64,000 nucleotides of DNA, taken from positions 62,001 to 126,000 of the forward strand of contig NZ_BCVH01000010.1 of assembly GCF_001591645.1 (NCBI RefSeq), read 5' to 3'. How positions within the stretch are numbered: the stretch's first letter is position 1; each line of letters begins with the position of its first letter. Below the pieces are notes generated by a model. The model ran no database searches and was not told where the DNA came from. It worked only from the letters and a program-made list of their open reading frames with translations. Positions 60,481-64,000 of the stretch are shown piece by piece. This DNA is from Robertmurraya korlensis NBRC 107688. Lineage in GTDB: Bacteria; Bacillota; Bacilli; Bacillales; Cytobacillaceae. The position numbers and the translations under genes are program-made.

Positions 60481-61506
60481 TTGATCTCGATAAAAGATGT
60501 GAAGAAGATTTACTCTTCAAGACAAGGAAAAGTAACGGCTGTTGATAATGTAAACTTAGAGATTACAGAAGGAGAAATCTTTGGTGTAATCGGCTATAGT
60601 GGTGCAGGGAAAAGTACTCTCATTCGTATGCTTAACGGTTTAGAAATTCCAACTGAGGGATCCGTTGTTGTGGCAAAGAATGAAGTATCGAAAATTAAAG
60701 GAAGTAGCCTTCGTAAAGCTAGACAAGAAATAAGTATGATCTTTCAACATTTTAATCTTCTTTGGTCTCGTACTGTAAGGGAGAATATTGCATTTCCACT
60801 TGAAATTGCAGGAGTTCCGAAAGGCCAAAGAATGAAAAGAGTAGATGAACTTATTCGTTTAGTTGGATTAGAAGGTAGAGAAGACGCATACCCTTCACAA
60901 CTGAGTGGTGGACAAAAACAAAGAGTTGGGATTGCGAGAGCACTTGCCAACAATCCAAAGGTTCTTCTTTGTGATGAGGCAACATCTGCTCTTGATCCAC
61001 AAACAACGGATTCCATTCTAGAGCTATTAGTAGATATTAATAAGCGCTTAGGATTAACTATCGTTCTTATCACTCACGAAATGCACGTCATCAGAAAGAT
61101 TTGTCATCGTGTAGCTGTTATGGAAGGTGGAAAGGTTGTTGAGCTTGGTCCGGTACTTGATGTATTTAAACACCCGAAAGAAGAAATCACGAAACGATTT
61201 GTTCAACAGGTAACAGAGCCGGAAGAGACGAAGGAAACGATTGAGCATTTATTAGAGCTATACCCTCATGGTACAGTCGTTCAATTAGGATTTGTTGGTG
61301 AAGCTGCTGAGCAGCCGCTTATCACTAACCTTATTCGTCACTACAATGTGACTGTAAATATCCTGCAAGGAAAAATTTCACAAACTCAAAATGGTTCTTA
61401 CGGAACTCTTTTCATCCACTTGGATGGGGAAAGCGAAGAGCTTTCAAAAGCGATTTCTTATATCGAGTCACAACAAGTAGGAGTGGAGGTGATTTCGAAT
61501 GCTTGA
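60481..61506 (+). CDS. metN: Methionine ABC transporter ATP-binding protein
   Basis: A 341-residue ABC ATPase (Walker A GYSGAGKSTLIR, signature LSGGQKQRVGIARALA, Walker B VLLCDEATSALD) with the C-terminal NIL/ACT-like regulatory domain (from about 265) that binds methionine. The TTG start follows AGGAGGAGA. The sequence closely follows B. subtilis MetN. Confidence 0.96.
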   Translation: MISIKDVKKIYSSRQGKVTAVDNVNLEITEGEIFGVIGYSGAGKSTLIRMLNGLEIPTEGSVVVAKNEVSKIKGSSLRKARQEISMIFQHFNLLWSRTVRENIAFPLEIAGVPKGQRMKRVDELIRLVGLEGREDAYPSQLSGGQKQRVGIARALANNPKVLLCDEATSALDPQTTDSILELLVDINKRLGLTIVLITHEMHVIRKICHRVAVMEGGKVVELGPVLDVFKHPKEEITKRFVQQVTEPEETKETIEHLLELYPHGTVVQLGFVGEAAEQPLITNLIRHYNVTVNILQGKISQTQNGSYGTLFIHLDGESEELSKAISYIESQQVGVEVISNA

Positions 61507-62167
61507 GACACTTTTGCCAAATGTGAATTGGGAAAAAATGATTGAAGCAACGAATGAAACTCTTTACATGACAGCTATTTCAGTTGTTATTACGTTTATT
61601 CTAGGATTAATTTTAGGACTTTTATTATTCTTAACTGCAAAGGGTAATATTTGGGAAAATATTGTGGTGAATAAAGTAATCGGTTCTGTTGTGAACGTGT
61701 TTCGATCGATTCCCTTTATTATCCTAATCGTTCTTCTTATTCCTTTTACAAGAGCGATCCTAGGGACTATGATTGGTGAAAATGCCGCTTTACCTGCATT
61801 AATTATCGGTGCTGCTCCTTTCTATGCAAGAATGGTAGAAATTGGGCTTCGCGAAATTGATAAAGGCGTAATTGAAGCGGCAAAATCAATGGGAGCCAAA
61901 ACAAGTACGATTATTGTGAAGGTACTAATCCCTGAATCGATGCCAGCATTAGTTTCGGGTATTACGGTAACGGCAATCGCCTTAGTGAGCTATACGGCGA
62001 TGGCAGGAGTAATTGGTGCAGGTGGACTAGGAAATCTTGCATTTTTAGAAGGGTTCCAAAGAAGCCGTAACGATGTGACTTTTATGGCGACTATAATTAT
62101 TTTAATTATTGTGTTTATTATCCAATTTATTGGAGATTCTATAACATCAAAACTAGACAAAAGATAG
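61499..62167 (+). CDS. metP: Methionine ABC transporter permease
   Basis: A 222-residue permease with about five spans (FRSIPFIILIVLLIPFTRAI; EAA loop EAAKSMGAKTSTIIVKVLIP; AMAGVIGAGGLGNLAF). It overlaps metN by 8 bp and forms the channel of the MetNPQ importer. Confidence 0.95.
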   Translation: MLETLLPNVNWEKMIEATNETLYMTAISVVITFILGLILGLLLFLTAKGNIWENIVVNKVIGSVVNVFRSIPFIILIVLLIPFTRAILGTMIGENAALPALIIGAAPFYARMVEIGLREIDKGVIEAAKSMGAKTSTIIVKVLIPESMPALVSGITVTAIALVSYTAMAGVIGAGGLGNLAFLEGFQRSRNDVTFMATIIILIIVFIIQFIGDSITSKLDKR

Positions 62168-62178
62168 GAGAAAGAAGA

Positions 62179-63018
62179 ATGAAGAAATTTTTAAGCTTAT
62201 TTTTATCATTAACCGTTGCTTTAGTTCTTGCAGCTTGCGGAACAGCGAACGATGAGTCAAACGCAGGTGAAGAAGCAGCAGACACTACTGAATTAGTAGT
62301 AGGAGCTTCTAATGTACCACATGCTGAAATTTTAGAAGAAGCAAAGCCACTTCTTGCTGAAAAAGGAATCGATTTAAAGATTGAAACTTTCCAAGATTAC
62401 ATCTTACCTAACCAAGCATTAGAAGCTGGCGATTTAGATGCTAACTATTTCCAACACATTCCTTACCTAGAGCTTCAAATAGAAGAGCATGGCTACGATT
62501 TTGCTAACGCTGGTGGAATCCACATTGAGCCAATGGGTGTTTACTCTAAGAAGTACAAAAGCTTAGATGAACTTCCAGAAGGAGCACATGTGATCATGAG
62601 TAGCTCTGTTGCTGAGCACGGACGTATCTTATCGTTGCTTGAAAAAGAAGGGGTAATTACCCTTAAAGAGGGCATTGACAAAGTAAAGGCAACAATGGAA
62701 GACATTGCTGAAAATCCAAAGAACATCCACTTTGATACAGAGTACGAAGCATCATTATTACCACAAATCTTCAACAACAATGAAGGGGATGCAGTAGTAA
62801 TCAACTCTAACTATGCAATGGATTCTGGTCTTAACCCTCTTGAAGATTCTATTGCGATTGAAGGCAGTGAGTCTCCTTATGCGAACTTAATCGTAGTTAA
62901 TAAAGGTGATGAAAATTCTGAAGCAATCAAAACTTTAGTAGAGGTTCTGCGCTCTAAAGAAATCCAAGACTTCATCCTAGAAGAATACAAAGGTGCTGTA
63001 GTACCAGTATCTGAATAA
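62179..63018 (+). CDS. metQ: Methionine-binding lipoprotein
   Basis: A 279-residue NlpA/MetQ-type lipoprotein. A signal peptide with lipobox LVLAAC is followed by a short Glu-rich linker and the binding domain (VVGASNVPHAEILEEAKPLL, LDANYFQHIPYLELQIEEHG, AVVINSNYAMDSGLNPLEDS). It captures methionine outside the cell for MetNP. Confidence 0.96.
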   Translation: MKKFLSLFLSLTVALVLAACGTANDESNAGEEAADTTELVVGASNVPHAEILEEAKPLLAEKGIDLKIETFQDYILPNQALEAGDLDANYFQHIPYLELQIEEHGYDFANAGGIHIEPMGVYSKKYKSLDELPEGAHVIMSSSVAEHGRILSLLEKEGVITLKEGIDKVKATMEDIAENPKNIHFDTEYEASLLPQIFNNNEGDAVVINSNYAMDSGLNPLEDSIAIEGSESPYANLIVVNKGDENSEAIKTLVEVLRSKEIQDFILEEYKGAVVPVSE

Positions 63019-63024
63019 TGTGAT

Positions 63025-63060
63025 AAACAGATGTCTCTGATAAGAGTCATCTGTTTTTTT
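63025..63060 (+). terminator. Terminator of metNPQ
   Basis: AAACAGATG and CATCTGTTT arms with a partly paired loop and a T tail. Confidence 0.92.
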
Positions 63061-63141
63061 ATGGATATGTAATAATTTGTCTTAATTCAAGGATACTAAT
63101 TTATGTGATACTACATATCTTATAGACTGGAGTGGGACAAA

Positions 63142-63513
63142 ATGGACCAAGGGTTTATTCCAAGAAATCCGAGTGAAGAGGCTCTACATGATTATAAATT
63201 AGGACTTGGCACGTTTACTCAGAAAATGCCGGATATTGCTAGTCATTTTAATGCATTCACCGAAGCATGTTTTCAAGAGGGCGTATTATCTCAAAAGCAA
63301 AAGCAACTAATCGCATTAGGAATTAGCCTATATTCTCAGGATGAATATTGTATCATCTATCATGTGAAAGGATGCATGGATCAAGGGGCATCTGAAAAAG
63401 AAATTCTTGAGGCAATTGGTGTAACAGCAGCTTTTGGTGGAGGCGCTGCCATGAGCCAGGCTGTCACCCTTGTACAAAATACAATGGATGATTTTAACCA
63501 ATTAAAACAATGA
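63142..63513 (+). CDS. Carboxymuconolactone decarboxylase/AhpD-like protein
   Basis: A 123-residue AhpD-fold protein ([59 protein letters not shown]). In AhpD-type redox enzymes the motif is C-x2-C-x3-H; here only one Cys precedes the His (EYC-x3-H), and a second Cys is four residues after it. Redox activity is therefore uncertain. It is a single gene. Confidence 0.85.
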   Translation: MDQGFIPRNPSEEALHDYKLGLGTFTQKMPDIASHFNAFTEACFQEGVLSQKQKQLIALGISLYSQDEYCIIYHVKGCMDQGASEKEILEAIGVTAAFGGGAAMSQAVTLVQNTMDDFNQLKQ

Positions 63514-63722
63514 GTTAAGCTTTTAATAAGAGGAAATGACAAGAAAAGTATGGAAATCGTATTGTAATTTTTTCTAACAGTCTCTGACCCTCATACATCC
63601 TAAAATATCGTGTTTTTTCAGCTTTGTGACGTTCATTCGACCTGTGTTACGATAAAGGTGACCAATAAAGGCGAAAAAAAACGATCATTTGAAGGGATGG
63701 ATTCAATATCAGTCAACTAAGG

Positions 63723-63893
63723 TTGAACTACACGAGCGAGATGGAAAAGGCGTTGTATGGAGCTCATGGAGTAGGATATGAAACCTACAGTCGAAGACAT
63801 AAAGTTAGATTGAAAATTGAAAAAGCAAGGCAACTGAATTATTTGCAAAGTCAAAGAATGATTGCTGATTTAGATCGTAGGGTTCATAACTAG
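63723..63893 (+). CDS. Small basic protein, start codon uncertain
   Basis: A frame of 56 codons, NYTSEMEKALYGAHGVGYET to MIADLDRRVHN, basic and helical, followed by a good terminator. The best start is unclear: TTG 63723 has only AAGG beside it, ATG 63741 would shorten it, and the good ribosome site GAAGGGATGG (63691-63700) would suit a non-standard ATC/ATT start near 63708. A promoter-like TTGTGA-N18-TACGAT lies upstream. I do not recognise the family. Confidence 0.5.
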   Translation: MNYTSEMEKALYGAHGVGYETYSRRHKVRLKIEKARQLNYLQSQRMIADLDRRVHN

Positions 63894-63923
63894 TAGAGTA
63901 TATAATAATAAGGAAGAGAACAG

Positions 63924-63950
63924 GCCAGTGGAATATCCCACTGGTTTTCC
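63924..63950 (+). terminator. Terminator of the small basic protein gene
   Basis: CCAGTGG and CCACTGG arms with a 6-base loop and a short T run. The remaining bases to 64000 hold no recognisable gene. Confidence 0.8.
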
Positions 63951-64000
63951 TATTGATCAAGTGGTTCCCGTACATAGAAAAGATAATGGAAGAAAAAAAT

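Noticed and set aside
60385-60486. Short frame MERMLEHRGN in the metN leader
   Set aside because: No ribosome site and it overlaps the metN Shine-Dalgarno; probably chance.

Overview
The window is about 64 kb of low-GC DNA from a spore-forming Bacillaceae bacterium. The clearest sign is the block fadN-fadA-fadE, yusI, gcvH, yusG, yusF, yusE, yusD, metNPQ, which follows Bacillus subtilis gene order. SpoIIP, S-box riboswitches, CcpA-type cre sites, a FadR box and strong Shine-Dalgarno sequences fit the same group. I cannot name the species. I saw no tRNA, rRNA, CRISPR array or insertion sequence.

Layout. (1) 1-17.6 kb: a B12-dependent diol dehydratase microcompartment locus. It opens with the end of an acetate kinase gene, then a two-gene regulator (PocR-domain sensor plus AraC-type response regulator) and a 13-kb operon: pduA, B, C, D, E, G, H, a pduK-like shell gene, pduJ, pduL, eutJ, a flavoprotein, pduN, pduO, pduP, an unidentified membrane protein and pduQ. 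Together these take a 1,2-diol to aldehyde, then to alcohol or acyl-CoA, acyl phosphate and acid plus ATP. No pduS, pduT, pduU or pduF lies in the operon. (2) 17.6-30.4 kb: aroD, a MarR/MMPL exporter pair, a MarR gene with a broken NmrA-like gene, small hypothetical genes, a GNAT acetyltransferase, an SDR reductase, a SpoIIP-type hydrolase, and a tungstate ABC transporter (tupABC) with its regulator. (3) 30.6-38.2 kb: a RodA/FtsW-type protein, a Fur-boxed ferric siderophore uptake system with a FhuF-like reductase, and proline dehydrogenase under a cre site.

(4) 38.2-49.5 kb: a catabolic region with gutM, glucitol-family PTS genes (IIC, IIBC, IIA), two SorC-type regulators, a SAF-domain oxidoreductase and a complete acetoin/2-oxoacid dehydrogenase complex (E1a, E1b, E2, E3). 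Three promoters in this region carry the same ACAAATGT element as direct repeats exactly 19 bp apart, two of them with a third inverted copy 39 bp further on. This ties the PTS, the oxidoreductase and the dehydrogenase into one probable regulon. No sorbitol-6-phosphate dehydrogenase is present, so the substrate is open. (5) 49.6-64 kb: small zinc-ribbon and spore-like proteins, beta-oxidation genes, the yus block, metY and metNPQ behind separate S-box riboswitches, and an AhpD-like protein.

The most unusual points are: the sensor kinase with Tyr in place of the phosphoacceptor His, paired with a receiver that lacks its conserved Thr; encapsulation-like helices on many microcompartment proteins, including a C-terminal one on PduH; a flavoprotein where the cobalamin reductase PduS would be expected; and the 19-bp operator array of the SorC/PTS/dehydrogenase region.
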